A stretch of 64,000 nucleotides of DNA from Trichobilharzia regenti (Eukaryota; Platyhelminthes; Trematoda; Strigeidida; Schistosomatidae), in the NCBI GenBank assembly GCA_944472135.2, contig OX235267.1, positions 35,681,312-35,745,311 on the forward strand. Direction: 5' to 3'. Below the pieces are notes generated by a model. The model worked only from the letters and a program-made list of their open reading frames with translations, did not search any database and was not told the origin of the DNA. The translations under genes and the position numbers were made by a program. Positions within the stretch are counted from its first letter, which is position 1. Each line of letters opens with the position of its first letter. Below are positions 45,750-58,118 of the stretch, piece after piece.

Positions 45750-46555
45750 AAGTTGAACATCTTTTCACTTTGATTTCCCTCCCTCCGAGCCACAATACAC
45801 TGAAACTCGATTACCTCAAAATCAGAAGTGGTTATAGATAAGCTGAAATTAAACTGAACCACAATTTACCGACAGACTGATCAGATATTGTTTTTACACT
45901 TTTTTTCAAACTGAGAAGCAGTTGACAAATTCCATTAAGGTTTTTCTTTTTAGACACCTAACATGTTTACACCACTGACACCAATCACAATAGTGCTTTC
46001 TAGCCCCCTTCATACTGAATTAGTCATACATATTGTACAGTTTTTGAATGACAAGAACAGAATACATGTAGATATGAGTATTTTATATCTTTCACGAATA
46101 AAACCACATAAATTCAACCGCGCCTAACCTAACCGTGTGATTTTCACTTTGGATATAGAGTAAATGACAAGACTGTGCAGCATAAATCGATGCATGCAAT
46201 CCAGCTGGGGTTGATACGATTTGGACATTTCATTCAGCTGTGGATGAGTTGACGGAGGGGGTGGGGTGGGAAGATAGATCAAGAGGAAGGACTGTCTAAT
46301 GTTTACACATTATCTTGATGTAACTAACTAGCTAGCATTATTAATTGATTTCAAGTTATTTATATAGTAATGCAGAATATACTGGTACAGTGATAAATGA
46401 AGCTTACGGACAGTTTTTGAAGCAAAGTCAGCAGTTTAATTAAATACACTCAACATTTTATGACATATGTTTCAGGATAGATTTGTGACAGTTAAATTTA
46501 CAAACTTCACTTGAGTATCCAATAGGTTAGTAAAATGTATAGAGTGCATATTATT
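45750..46555. other. FARS2 intron 3, nothing recognised
   Basis: AT-rich, no coding pattern and no repeat shared with other places in the window apart from short simple runs (G-rich near 46255-46270). Confidence 0.45.
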
Positions 46556-46559
46556 ACTG

Positions 46560-47165
46560 TCATTCCCCTTTGGGTTCCCAGCGCAACATAGGGCTTCGAC
46601 AGCACATATTCATTTTACTCCGTTCTCTTTAGTCTTTTCTAACTGGCCCCACGGTTGTTCATAACCATTCACTTATTGCACACACGCTCTCCTCTGTGTC
46701 ACCCTCCGACTCATTCACTTTCCACTTGAAGACCCTCTTGTGTGATGTTATTCAACGGTTTCCTCAGAGAGTATCCAACCGGTCTATATTTCCTTCAGTA
46801 GATTTGTTGAGCGATAGGTCCCCGATTAGTTCGTTAGCAGTGTTCCGTGTTTTTTATTCCTTCTGATGGAGCATCTGATCCTCAATATCGTGTGAAGACA
46901 GCTGTTGATAAAAGCTTGCAGTAGTCTATTATTGCAAATGCGTTTCATGACATGTACCTAATTCTCTGGTACTGAAGACCAGAATCATGTTCCTTATGTT
47001 GAGTACAGCACATTTCTACGCTGATTTCGGATAAGTCAGTTTGTCTTGCTTTTCTGATCCTGGCTTTGAGACATTCATATCTGCGCTGTCCGAATCTGTA
47101 TCCAGAATGACGATGATCGGTCAGGTACGTGAAAGAGATGACTACCTGCACATCTTACTCGTCGA
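46560..47165 (-). pseudogene. RTE-like LINE fragment with SINE trace
   Basis: Minus strand 47150-46945 reads VVISFTYLTDHRHSGYRFGQ, then ECLKARIRKARQTDLSEIS, a decayed form of the YLGSIVSTT...DIKARIGKARQAF block. The tail continues decayed to about 46610. The phrase CAACATAGGGCTTCGACAGC at 46583 marks its end. Confidence 0.7.
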
Positions 47166-47214
47166 CGTTAGACAAAACAGCATTTTAACTATCTTTTAAA
47201 TAACTAATTCGTCT

Positions 47215-47560
47215 ATAAGACATTGGAAACTACAAATTACTACTACGTAGGAAGGTGTAGAATTCCTGGTTGTGGTCCTCGCGACGGTAAAAACCAATGA
47301 AGACTGAAGACAATTGGTGATATGGCTCAAACTCATCGTTCTCAGTGATGGCGCAGACGCATCCACTACTTGTGACTTTAAATACCAAATAAAACTGTAT
47401 TGTTCTTCGATGGTACTATTCTTTTTGCTTCATATCCCTGTCTACTGTCTCTATTTTTCATTTCTCTTTACTTTCTTCTCTTGCTTTGTATGCTACATGG
47501 AGTGTGATGGCTGGAACTGGTGCACATCAGTGCAAAGTTCTATCTTGAAACCAGTCCAGT
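47215..47560 (+). pseudogene. RTE-like LINE 3' tail
   Basis: Plus-strand phrases GRCRIPGCGPRDG, LKTIGDMAQ and a terminal ELVHISAKFYLETSP-like stretch, frameshifted. It lies just downstream of FARS2 exon 3's donor side, in intron 3. Confidence 0.75.
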
Positions 47561-47734
47561 CATAAACAAAATACTTGAGGAGTGAGATCAATACATTTAG
47601 GCACAGCAGAAGTCAACATTATGTATCTCAGGGAAAAAAGCAGCTATAAAATCAAAATATTTACAGAGATTAATTGAGAAAAAGAAAGAAGACGGGGGGG
47701 GGGTAAAAAAGAGAACAATAACTTCTCCCCTTAC

Positions 47735-48067
47735 TTCATCTGATGTGAACAGTCGAACACCTTCTAGTTGATGAAAGACAGGATAATGCAATGAATCGAT
47801 ATCATCACGTCGATAAACATCACCGACAACAAGAAAAGCATTTAAACCGGAACTGAGTAAATCCAGTTGATGCGCTGATGTATGACTACGTAGGACGGTT
47901 GTCTCGTTCAAATAATAAGTATCTGTACGCAGTCGACTTGGATGATCTGGTGGGATTAGAAGACTGTCGAAATTCTGTCGTACTGTTACCACTGGTGATA
48001 GATGATCATATAGACTGAATAGCGGTGTCCCATTATGACCATCATCGCATTTATGACGAACATGACG
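47735..48067 (-). CDS. FARS2: FARS2 exon 3 (catalytic core, motif 2)
   Basis: One hundred and eleven codons (residues 91-201), acceptor ACATTTTAG and donor GAA/GTAAGG, both phase 0. It carries [15 protein letters not shown], then [15 protein letters not shown], the HTSAHQ element (about 152-157) and the class II motif 2 region [20 protein letters not shown] (about 174-193), with the arginine and histidine/glutamate that contact ATP and phenylalanine in this family. No frame break or missing key residue was seen. It is the best conserved exon and fixes the identification of the gene. Confidence 0.97.
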
Positions 48068-48339
48068 CTAAAATGTATGGGGAGGGAGAAGGAAGGGAGT
48101 GTGTGATTATTAATAACAGCGTTATGTTTTGATTTGAAGTCGAATTGTATCAGTAATGATGAGTATAAAAGGTAAATTATAATATTGATAAAAAAAACCG
48201 GTTAAACACAAATAAGCTCAGAGATATTTCAAAAATAAAAAAACTATTATTTTCACTTAAATATAAAGGCTTAATCCCTGTCAGTCTCATTCACCGGTTG
48301 AACTGTGGGAAAAAATTGGAACTTCCGAGTATTTAGGCG

Positions 48340-48570
48340 ACCACATCATTAGTTCGCCGAGTGGAACATCCGGGGAAGAGCTCCAATGTTCAAGCTTGAA
48401 TTTTCAATAGCACGGGTGTTCTCTTCACTCAGTGAGGTTGCCAGCCTCATGCCCGACCTTTCTTCTTTACAGTGGTAAATGCCATCTGGTGAAGGAGGCG
48501 AGAATTAGGAGTACGCCACCCACCCCTAATCCAACCCAAACCACAAGCGTGGTCAACGAGCATTCTACCC
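48340..48570 (-). repeat. tRNA-related SINE, family 3, decayed
   Basis: Recognised by GTGGAACATCCGGGG, AGTGAGGTTGCCAGCCTCATG and an ACCACAAGCGTGGTCAACGAG head remnant. Confidence 0.55.
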
Positions 48571-49660
48571 TTAAACAACCAAGAATGTGCGAGGATTGCG
48601 TGTTTTTCAATGCTATAAAACACATGCAGTTTAAACTAAAGATCAAGGGATTAGTTCAAGAGAACCAGTTTTGGGCGCTCTACATTCGACTGTAACTCAG
48701 GCCTTGTATCATTTCACAGCACAAATAAACACATTAAACACAAATGAATAAGAGATACACAGAATGGTGAATACTTCTTTGATATACGATGACGATAGTG
48801 TTGGAATATCCACCAAAACATATTCAAGAAGCATATAGTCACAAATAGTTAATATTGGCAAATGTGGATCATACCAAGCAAGAATCGATGCCAGGGAAAG
48901 CGAATCGATCTCCCTCTTTCTTTGAATGTTGAATGGCCCATAAAAACAATGTCTACATTCCCCCTATCTGATTACATCATTTTACTTTGGAGAACTGAAT
49001 AGATGACTGTACGAAAATATAACTTCAAAAGTAACTGAAGCTTCTTGAATTAATCTCACATTAAGTTGTAGGTATACCCGCTGCCGGATACAGACAACCG
49101 TTCACTAGCCTCTACTCGCTGACTACTAATGAAAACGACCTTGAAACAAATCATTCTGAACAGAATAGGCGGTTGTCAATTGATCATTATTACTATCACA
49201 ATGTATCAGTTACTTTGAGGGTGAAATTAACTGGCCTGAGTGGTAGCCATGCCACCGATGATGATCGGTCAGTTGGTTTGAACCTTGTCTCCACACCAAC
49301 CATGAATTTGTGGCTAACACATATGATCACCAAAAAGTATGGTGTTTGGTACTTAGTGTAAGAAAATGGACGATTTTTCTAATATGTGAGATGCACTACC
49401 TGACTATAACTGTTTTAAGCCATTTGAGCACTAGATGTGTGTGTGTGTGAGAGAAGCAGCTAAAAGTCCAACAAAATGCACGTTAATTAAGTAATGTAAA
49501 TACATTAGCATTTCCATAGTCATGAAATTGAGAAGTTTAACATTTACCTAAACCCGGTCAACAACTGGTATTCCTATTGTGAATACTATGAAGTATATAC
49601 ACACAAACGGATGACCAAATAGTAACTTGAGTAAAATAATTTAGTCAGTACCAAACAATG
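48570..49660. other. FARS2 intron 2, nothing recognised
   Basis: No supported coding region; a short (GT)n at 49436-49448. Confidence 0.45.
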
Positions 49661-49679
49661 GAGACTAGACACGTTACAT

Positions 49680-49900
49680 TAGTTGCTAGCTAGTGTCCAA
49701 TCAATGTACCTAATACAGTCCTGCGGGAGGTCAATCGCGAGTGCGAATAGCTCCTTAGTGGTAACGTCTCTGACTGCAGCACTCACTGGGTGACGGGAGT
49801 TCAAATCTCAGAAGGGACAAGAGTTTCTTCTAGGTTGTAGAGACGACGCCTTACTGACTGGTGAATGCCAACAAGTGCGAAATCTAGGTTCAGCCATCTA
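49680..49900 (+). repeat. tRNA-related SINE, family 2
   Basis: CTAGCTAGTGTCCAATCAAT, then GAATAGCTCCTTAGTGGTAA (A-box-like) and GGGAGTTCAAATCTCAG (B-box decayed), then a short tail. Same family as 4137-4391. Confidence 0.7.
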
Positions 49901-50320
49901 ATGATAACAGACATTATGGTCAATGCATTAACTTTGGCACTGAATATTAAAACTTCCTTATGACTAACAACCAATACCTGACACCTACATACCGTAACGC
50001 TATGAAAAAGCGTTGATTAGTACTAACACAATTACTGTCTGGTGATCAGTTTGCATTTATACAAACATTCTCTAAAAAAATCTACATGGTGTTTTGGAAA
50101 TTGTTTGACATTGTCTGAGCTTTATCATTTTTTCATCGTGGATGTATTCTATCCATCTGTGGTTGGCTTGGTGACAATCAAACCAAAGCTCAGACAACAC
50201 ATAAGACAATTTCGATTCTTCTCCTCACCATCAGCATTGGTTGAAAATCTCCTCCATTAATTCAAACAGTTTCACTTCATTTAAAAAATATTAATAATTA
50301 AAACTTTTAACATTTTTCAC

Positions 50321-50515
50321 CTTATATATGAAGTCGACAATACGCTGTTTAATTAAATTCAATGGATGATGTTGTTGATTATGCAATGATCGTTTTGTTA
50401 ACTCAGTAATATGCGGAGTTAAATTGGACCATGAATCTTTTACTGTAGAATGTCCACAAACAGAAATCCAGTTGGGAGCTGCATTGTCCACTGTTGGTTG
50501 TAAATTTTGTCCTGT
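50321..50515 (-). CDS. FARS2: FARS2 exon 2 (start of conserved core)
   Basis: Sixty-five codons (residues 26-90) lie between an acceptor after a pyrimidine tract (CTATCCAACAG) and a donor AAG/GTGAAA. The segment contains SNLTPHITELTKRSLHNQQ and the following HHPLNLIKQRI, the invariant N-terminal signature of mitochondrial PheRS (LHNQQHHPL, residues 69-77). Both ends are phase 0. The donor GTGAAA is weaker than the others, but extension past it would leave the family alignment. Confidence 0.93.
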
Positions 50516-50529
50516 CTGTTGGATAGACA

Positions 50530-52300
50530 ATAAGCAAAAGAATAATAATAATAATAAAACGAAGAAAGGATCATGTACCTAGATACTCAAACTACATACA
50601 CGATTTCGAAAGTAATATGTTACTGTGTGTCACGTGTAGTCCATTTAGAAACATAACTGGAGTAAACTGTTAACTACCAAACAATTAATTCCAAATTCCA
50701 GCTTCGTTTTACCCACTTCTGTTTCGACACACAGTTCAGGCAAAGGATAAATTTTATCAAATTAGTTTATTGCTAAAAGAATTGAAGGCAACAATGCAGT
50801 CGTATACCGAGGAAGTGACCACCTCTGGTACTCATTTCAAAGATAGGAAGAGTTATCTCAACTGGCGATCGCCAACACAGAGTCTTACATTTTCTTAACA
50901 ACCTCATCTGTGAAGGCTATGTTTTTTGCATACTCTAAACCAGTGAGGATTTCAAACAAACCAGTCGCTAAAACCTTGAGGTCAGTCGGAGTCAAATTCA
51001 TCATTACACAGAGCGGGAATTTCAGGGACGCTATTGCTTTTCATAGGTTTACACAAAGATTATCCATAAGCTCTGACACGAATACTTCAATTTTGTCACA
51101 CCGTAACAACCAGATATTATGACAGCACTGAAGGATAGAAGGAGATAAGTGCCGCCTTCAGTTCATGGAACTATGCTGTGTTGTAAATTCGTAACACTGC
51201 CCATGTCGAGAAACATTCGGAGGTTGGATATGCCAGAAAAACGCACTAGTCTCCGTCTAAATTCAGTTTGGGCCCTTCCAATCCTCACTTAATTTAATCA
51301 CAAAAATAGGTGCCTTATTATTCAAACAATCAATCCACTTATAAAGCGGGATGATCAACGATTTACACCAGCCTACTCCAACTAACTCGAATTAACATAC
51401 GCCAGCTAATACCTTGGTTGATCTACTCAAGAATTTATCACCACCATCCATTAACACTTATGAAGGTCATATTATGAGGTGGTCATGCTTGCCTCGTTTC
51501 AGATAGAGGACAGCATTTGCAATCCTGGATATAGTTGGAGGACCAATGTATACATTCCATTGAGGTTAGAGTTCAATAAAGGGCAGTTGTAATATATCTG
51601 TAGCACAACTGAAATCTTCTCTAAAGTGCTCTGCTAAATGTTGTAGTTGTCTTTCCTGAGGAATTATTTGTGACGGTTTCATTCTTCTCGGCGATTGTTT
51701 CAGTCACTACAGGTATTAACTGGTATATGTTAATTCGAGTTAGTTGGAGTATACTGGTGTAGATCATTGATCAGCCCAGTTTATAAATAAGGGGAAAAGT
51801 TTTGCTGTCTTTGGGTGGAAGTGTGGTGGGTGAAGTGATGAAGAACCCAAAAGCAGGATGAAACAGCCGTGCAGTACTCCTAGGTTTTCCAATCGTTCTC
51901 TGACTGATATCAACTCCTGATCAAATCTGGTAAAGTAAACTAAATTTAGACGGGAATGAAAGTTGATTGTTTTTGTGCTAAGCAAGCTAATTTAACCTGA
52001 CTTAGTCTTCGGTTACAAGGTGGTTGTGTCCCTAATTTTCAGGTAGGAAACGGCACACAGATCATAATGATAAGTGCTGTTCTGAGTATAAAGAAGCTGG
52101 TGTATCTGAAGGTGCTTCTCCTTGTATCTCTTCGAGTAGATAGATATAAAAATAAAAATTCAACTATGCCGTATTTAGCACGGGTTATTTGCGACAACAT
52201 GAATATTAGAAAAGAGTTATAAACCAACTTTTTAAAATTTAAATAAACAGCAAATTATAAGCAACATTATTACTACACATGTTATTCTTTTATTAACTTT
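50530..52300. other. FARS2 intron 1, ribozyme-SINE trace only
   Basis: The only recognisable element is a SINE tail at about 51835-51935 with GUGAUGAAGAACCCAAAAGC and GAUGAAACAGCCGUGCAGUA, a decayed hammerhead without its tRNA head. The phrase TATACTGGTGTAGATCATTG near 51752 is the approximate complement of one near 51355, hinting at a diverged inverted repeat. Confidence 0.5.
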
Positions 52301-52309
52301 CAGATCAAT

Positions 52310-52600
52310 CAGTCTTAAAAGTCTTCGACTGTTGACCACACAGGAAGGTGTGGATTGTCTAGCTAAGAGCCCTTAGACATTAAGCACCAGTGGCGTGATA
52401 CTGTTGGCAATAAGGCTCAAAAGTGTTCTCAATGATTCGGATGCATCTGCTCTTTGTAATCTCACAGATACATCAAATCCTCATGTTTCTCTGCGTTATC
52501 ACTCTTTCCTGTCATTATAGTTCCGCTGAATTTTTTATACTTTTGTGGGCTATGTGAAGTGAGGCAACTTGAACTGATGCTGTTCTGAGTTAAAAACCCA
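52310..52600 (+). pseudogene. RTE-like LINE 3' tail
   Basis: Plus-strand phrases GRCGLSS, W*DTVGNKAQKCSQ and a terminal YVK*GNLN*CCSEL-type ending; the general layout matches 47215-47560. Very decayed. Confidence 0.55.
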
Positions 52601-52902
52601 GTCATCAGAAAAATGAATGTAACAAATGATAATAGGAAGACGTTTTTGAAGGGATTTCATATAATCTGTTGGGTATTTCCAAATAATAACTTTTGATATA
52701 TCTATCACATTACGCAAAAATACATAGTATTACTATGGTGGAGGACAGGATGGCTAGAAATCCAACTGGCTATCAGTTAGGCCAACAGGAAAACTTTCTC
52801 CCTAAACTTGAAATAGCGTAAACTGGCAGAAGTTCCACCAAGTCTTCATGAAAGCCAGTGATTTTATATATTGAATATCAGTAATAAGGAAGAATAACTT
52901 AC

Positions 52903-52977
52903 AGAAAGTAGTTTACATGATTGAACTTGTAAATTCTGCGCCAAACGAATAAAACATGGATAGGAACTCAAGCGCAT
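52903..52977 (-). CDS. FARS2: FARS2 exon 1 (start codon and presumed mitochondrial presequence)
   Basis: The ATG at 52977 opens 25 codons (MRLSSYPCFIRLAQNLQ and eight more) ending at a strong donor, GTAAGTT, in phase 0. The peptide has basic residues and Ser/Leu/Gln and no acidic residues, as expected for a mitochondrial import presequence. Just upstream, at 52987-52988, is a pyrimidine-rich acceptor (TTTATTTCAG), and the nine bases between it and the ATG are open in the same frame. The exon therefore probably starts at 52986 by cis- or trans-splicing, and the initiator could lie further upstream. This is the least certain exon because presequences are not conserved; phase agreement with exon 2 supports it. 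Confidence 0.65.
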
Positions 52978-52999
52978 CAGACTCAACTGAAATAAAGTA

Positions 53000-54980
53000 G
53001 ATTATCACATCAATATGAAAGTGATAAAATAAAGATGTGGGGAATCACACCTAGTATCATTAGAGGTGAATGAGATGAACAAGTTTCCAAAAGGATACTT
53101 ATTAAGCAAAAGGGGAACATTTACTCAGACAGCATAGCTTTTGTTACAGAAGTTTCAACCACTGTCTTCACTTAGAGGATTGTCCAAAAAGTGGCAAAAA
53201 TCTGAGGTATACCTAGAGATGTCCGTCAGATTGTGTTTCAGATAAATGGTGAATTGGACTTCACGATAAGGACAGAATGATTAAAATATGAAAATATTTT
53301 GAGTGCCTACAAATAAGATGATTAAAGTATTGGTATCATCTAGGACCTTAAGAATTAGGACTTGGTCGGAATTCGCTTTGTCCAATTTATTATTTGAAGC
53401 CCAACAAAAGTGTCAAGCTGTATATTTCTAAGTCAATTAATTTTGACTAGTGATGCATAGTTAACTCAAACATTGAGAGCCAGATATGGGTAACAAAACA
53501 GATAATAACTACTGATACTATAGTTCAAAAAGACGAAAACCTGACAACCCCTGAAAATATGTGAAGAATATTCACGAATAGATTGGTTTACTTACTACCG
53601 TGTTTCAAATTTCTAATAGTGAGTTCTACTCCTCTTATTCTAGATTTTAAGGCGCATTACTTCCGGAAATCCTCAAGAATGTTCCTATTTACCACTTTAC
53701 TAAACTAAATACACTTAATTCCAGTTTCACTGTTTGTATGATCAAATCAAGTTGGCACTACTCCGAATAAAACCGTTTAAAGCATTCCCATTTATCTTAT
53801 TCAGATGGTTATGTTGAGCTTTCTTTGAAGTTCAAGTGCTGACGACATTTACATTTCTATGACTGTTTTTTTATTACAGATTGATTCCACACCGTATTTT
53901 CGGCACAAGTATGCAATTTTCAGTATATAATATCGGTATCCCAAATTTTGCAGTCCCATCGTAGATATCAGGCATGTGTCGGCTGGAGATTGAACCCCGG
54001 GCCATGTGCAAGGTTGGCGAGAGTCATAACAGCCGTATCACGGACTCACAGCAATTATCAAGAAAGGTGTTTAGCGCTACTGCTTTTTCGCGTCATACTA
54101 TCTGGCATGTGGTGACCCTAAATGTCTAACTGGGAAGAACGTTGTACATTCGAGTTATATTGTTCGATAAGCAATGACAGCTGAAGTATAACAAGGCTAA
54201 CAAGAATTATGAGTGGTGGGACTAAGAGATGTCATGAATCTACCGATTCCGTGGTCAGTAGTTTGAAGAGTGTGGGGGGACGTAGGTTACATAGCTGAGG
54301 TTTTGGAAGCGTTAAGATTGTCCTCATACTTAAGAGCTATTAGAATCATGCTGACATACATGTTTAATTTTGGTCAGACAATCTCACAAGTTGTTATTCT
54401 CCTGTTCTTTACTTCGTATTTCTTGCAATAATATTCCAGTTTTGTTCGGGCGCCATACTGGAAATCGAAGTGACATGCTTACGTGACGTTTATCTGCCAC
54501 TAAAGTATGCTGTTTCACAAAAGTACCAGCAGAATATACAGTACAAAGAACAGTGACACTGACAAAACAGTATAGGACACTGATGGAGGACCAGTCTCAA
54601 ATACAACAGGTACGGACTATTACTTGGTGCATCACGTGTACATGATGCTGGGTACATACTGCGTGTATTGTCATTACTGATTAGAATCAAATTAGAAGGA
54701 TTGATGCAAGCCAACATTATTCTGATATGCTTCGCTCGCAAATTAGTTGTAAAAAATGTGCTGAATTCCAGAGATTGTGGCTTACTGATAAGAAAAACCT
54801 ATCACATTTTACTCCCAACAGTACTGTTATGGCAGAGTTAGAAAACCCACCACTTATTTCCTGACTGAAATTATGAGGATTGAAGACTCTTGTTGCCTAT
54901 GTTGATCCTTGCGATATACATATCTAGAAAATCAAAACAAGTGATTCAGCGAAGAGACTTTCAACGAATATCTACATCAA
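53000..54980. other. Region upstream of FARS2 exon 1, no gene recognised
   Basis: Possible 5' exon or promoter of FARS2, but no clear signal was identified. A tRNA-like SINE trace (GGAGATTGAACCCCGGGCC) lies at about 53945-54045 on the minus strand. Confidence 0.45.
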
Positions 54981-54989
54981 TACATATCT

Positions 54990-55400
54990 ACAGAGATTTA
55001 GTTTCTCTTTGACAGCGTTCACCGATGGACCTGCTACTACTGAATTAGGTGAGGGGCTGCAGTCGTTGGCCATTCTGTAAAAGAATCTAAATTTCACAGG
55101 TATTTTGTTCGACCTTGGTTTGAGCACCTTTCACACCCGAAGACCTATTTAACAGACCACATTCGAACTTAAATATTATTTTGTTGTCTTTTAGCGAAAG
55201 ATCTGGCGGACAATATCATTCCCTCGGTTGATGCACACTTTTGTGAAAATCTGCAATCTTCTCTATGTATAAGTAGAACACTTGGGCGGACACTTCTCGA
55301 TACTTTCAAAAACATGTCGTGCCATCTGGACGGAATTTGCAATGTTCGATAGTATTATGGCCAACAAGAGGCACCTATTAGGTATGACTTATGGCTGGAA
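54990..55400 (-). pseudogene. CR1-like LINE C-terminal remnant
   Basis: Minus strand around 55140-54990 gives KFRFFYRMANDCSPSPNSVV and SVNAVKEKLNL, a decayed form of the FFS.R....WN.LP..VV...SV..FK..LD ending of CR1/Jockey-type LINEs. It is much older than the copy at 56880-57617. Confidence 0.6.
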
Positions 55401-56700
55401 AAATTGATCCAGTCCGTGAGAAGGCATTTCCTATGCGTAATCTTTTTCAATCAAAAATCCAATTACAACACATTTTGGAACAAGACAGATCATCTTGGCC
55501 TTCCGTATTGTCGACGCGCCCAAACGTAAGACTCTGGAAGCAAACTAGTGTAGTAATTTGGAGCAAAACAATTCCAAAATCACTGCCGTATTCCATGAAA
55601 CAGAGACACGTAACTCAGTACTCCACAAAATTTTAATATGCACATTGAAATCGTTTGCATGCAAACGATTGTGAATCATACGCGGACTTTTATTGAAATG
55701 ATCTTCGGGTGGCTTTTATTCAAAAAATTAAGTTAAAACCGAGTCTTGCGATAAAGAAGCTATTTTAGTTTTATTGTAGTGCTATGACAAAATTCGCTGG
55801 TATGGGAGGTGAGAAATTCCATGAACATATATCTAGGAATATTCTGAATTTTATAATTCTTTAGAAATAAAATTATTTGGGAGAGAAATGTGGCGAATAA
55901 ACCTTATTATACCTAAAACCGTATACTCACATGCAATGTCTTAAACGCCTTTGCTAAACTCTGGGGTAGCCCAATAATTTAAGTATGCACTGAAAACTGT
56001 CGTTCAAAGTTCAATTTCACGGTTTTGTGAAGTTGAATTAAAATCTTACTTCTAACCCAGGAATCAAGTTAGCCTTCACAATTAATCAATACCTGAAGTG
56101 CTGAAGAGGCTCATATGCAGTGATTTTTGTCAGGGAAATTACATGAGGTATGGCCCTACTTAGCTTTGCAAAAGTCGGCGCTATCAGCGTGCATTCATCT
56201 ACACGTTTCATTAGTCAGTGTGAGCTTGAAGGATGACAAATAAAACATTACCTGTTTACAGGTGGGCCGACACTGTAATACCCTTCGTTGTTTCAGTAGA
56301 AATGTGTTGTTAAAAACCCTGAGACAAACGTTTTCATCATCACGCACTGTCCCGCGTTATTTTCAGTACATTTTATAAGAACAATACTTTCGCGCCCCGG
56401 TTTGAAGATTGAAATCTTTAACCATATTGTTCGTCCTTAGTGATAAAGTTTTTTCCTGCTTTGTCTTCTCAGCTAGGTCTAGCCTCGTGGTTTATGAGTG
56501 CAAGTGGGACTAATAAAATCTTTGTAATGTGCTGTGTGTTAGGAGTATGTTGTCACTGTGGATGGAGTTGATCCTTTCATCAGTTGGTCCTTCAATGTCG
56601 TTGAGAAAAGAGAACGGATAATAACAACGGATATAATTAGTGTAGGTTCAGCAGACTAAAAGACAGAGAAAGAAATAAAGAAAACGTAAAAACAGACAGC
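55400..56700. other. No gene recognised
   Basis: An 81-codon plus-strand frame at 55391-55636 has no recognisable family and no neighbours to support it, so it is not called as a gene. The rest is AT-rich without pattern. Confidence 0.4.
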
Positions 56701-56718
56701 TTATTAAATTTGAAGTTG

Positions 56719-56742
56719 ATATATATATATATATATATATAT
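56719..56742. repeat. (AT)n microsatellite at LINE 3' end
   Basis: Twelve AT units, just beyond the 3' end of the CR1-like element on the minus strand. Confidence 0.9.
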
Positions 56743-56883
56743 GTAAATCCATATGTATATAATAGTAGTAATAATAACTGTAAATGTAGTAGTTGGAGTA
56801 GTCAGGAAAGTAAGACAAGAGAGAGAGTGTAAAGAAGTAAAACTATGAGTTTATGTGTTAACGCATTAACAGTGTATGAGATT

Positions 56884-57617
56884 TTAAAGGGATAGGCTGT
56901 TTGGACGCAGTCCTTCTGTCGTTGCGTGATTGTCTAGGCTTCTTTTAAGCCTGTACACAGACGGTGTTGTAGCTACATCTGCCGGTGAGGAGTTCCAGGG
57001 ACGGCAAACCCGCAGTGAAAAGAAGTGGAAGCGCACTCGAGTCCTTGCCCTCTGGTGAGCTATCTTCCGGGGATTTCCACGACGAAGCCCACATGTTCTT
57101 AATTGCAAAACACCTTTGTTTGGGTGGTTCTGGTCATTTGCAATCCTATAGGCAGTAATCAAGTCGCCCTTAAGCTGACTGCAGCTAAGTGTGAAGAGAC
57201 CCGTTTGCTTTATCCCTTCCTCATATGGTTTCTTTCAGAGATCCTTCATCCTATTTGCCACCAGTCTCATGTCGCCTTACAAAAAGATTGTGTTTACTGT
57301 GAGCAGTTGCGTTGCAACGATAATGTGCACTTCAAGGTCTGGTTTGATTTATTTGTTCTACAACATTAGAAAGAGCTCAGGAGTGAGTCTACTTCGTTGT
57401 ATGTGTGTAAAGTATATGGTAGTATATTCGCTCGCTACATTCCTCTTGTAATTCACGCTTGTGTACATTTTCTCATTTGGAACTAGACCAAATTCACACT
57501 ACGACCTAGTGTAGGACAAGTTTCCATTGCACAGGGTGTAGCTTGCATTCTGCAGCCCATAGGTTTCACTACTTTGCATCTTTTCAGGTTGGAAGTCATA
57601 CCACTGGCCACCGCCCA
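56884..57617 (-). pseudogene. CR1-like LINE, C-terminal half (3' of a nested insertion)
   Basis: Minus strand from 57617: DFQPEKMQSSETYGLQNASY (post-YADD region), then a broken form of DLGLVVNEKMYTS, then a clean open stretch 57162-56884 with LRTCGLRRGNPRKIAHQRAR, FHFFSLRVCRPWNSSPADVA and SVYRLKRSLDNH, the classic C-terminus of CR1/Jockey LINEs. Stops and frameshifts interrupt the upstream part. Its reverse-transcriptase half lies at 61773-62624, on the far side of the BEL element. Confidence 0.85.
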
Positions 57618-57974
57618 TGTCAATGCAGTTGAAGATTGAACGATCAATTCATGGTTGTTTGCTCAAACCAACTCCCCCAATTTTCGCGGAGGCATCAATA
57701 CGACAGTCATCGTCTCATCGGTCGCTGTTCAGAAAGAAGTCAGCAGTAAACCATCAGAAGTAATATTGTGATTTATTATTGTAATATTTGTTCACAGACC
57801 TTAGTCATACGTGATTTATATGTTGGTGTAACAATAAAGAATCCTCGAGTCAACAATTGGTGTTTTGGTTTTTTCGTCCGTTATTACTAAGCGTTTCTGA
57901 GAAACTTCAAGCGACAGCGTGAGCCCGAGCGTAGCAAGAGCTGGGCATTAACGGTTTACGAGACGTGGCTGACA
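57618..57974 (+). repeat. 5' LTR
   Basis: Starts TGTCAATG, ends GCTGACA; AATAAA at about 57834 is a likely polyadenylation signal. Same length as the 3' LTR. Confidence 0.9.
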
Positions 57975-58118
57975 GTTTCTGACAGTAGAAACAGATTCTG
58001 GCGGATTCAGACAGTTGGTGAAAGTTTGGATAGTCACCGTTCATCTTTCCTGGTGCCGGTCAAGTCCTCTTTGAACAAGCAATATCTGGAACTTTTTGGA
58101 ATTGGGTCAAGTTCAACA

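Larger units (their letters stand above)
26938..52986 (-). other. FARS2: Gene span: mitochondrial phenylalanyl-tRNA synthetase, eight exons
   Basis: This is the full extent of the gene model joined from eight minus-strand exons: 52903-52977 (coding part), 50321-50515, 47735-48067, 44913-45135, 39270-39428, 34660-34820, 32103-32273 and 26938-27105. Coding length is 75+195+333+223+159+161+171+165 nt, exactly 494 codons plus stop, and every intron starts GT and ends AG with matching phase. The enzyme charges mitochondrial tRNA-Phe with phenylalanine in the matrix as a single-chain class II synthetase; animal members are about 450 residues. The extra length lies mainly in an insertion in exon 4 and one in exon 7. 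Introns are 1.8-5.5 kb and loaded with retroelements. A second copy of the last exon lies 15.1 kb downstream, so the true 3' end could be either copy. The model rests on recognition of the family by eye, not on transcript data. Confidence 0.93.

Noticed and set aside
55391..55636. 81-codon gene upstream of FARS2
   Set aside because: No family recognised, no splice or promoter signals found, length within chance expectation.
58026..58118. Extension of the Gag frame to a TTG at 58026
   Set aside because: Open but without Met; the first ATG in frame is at 58119. A non-ATG start is possible but unsupported.
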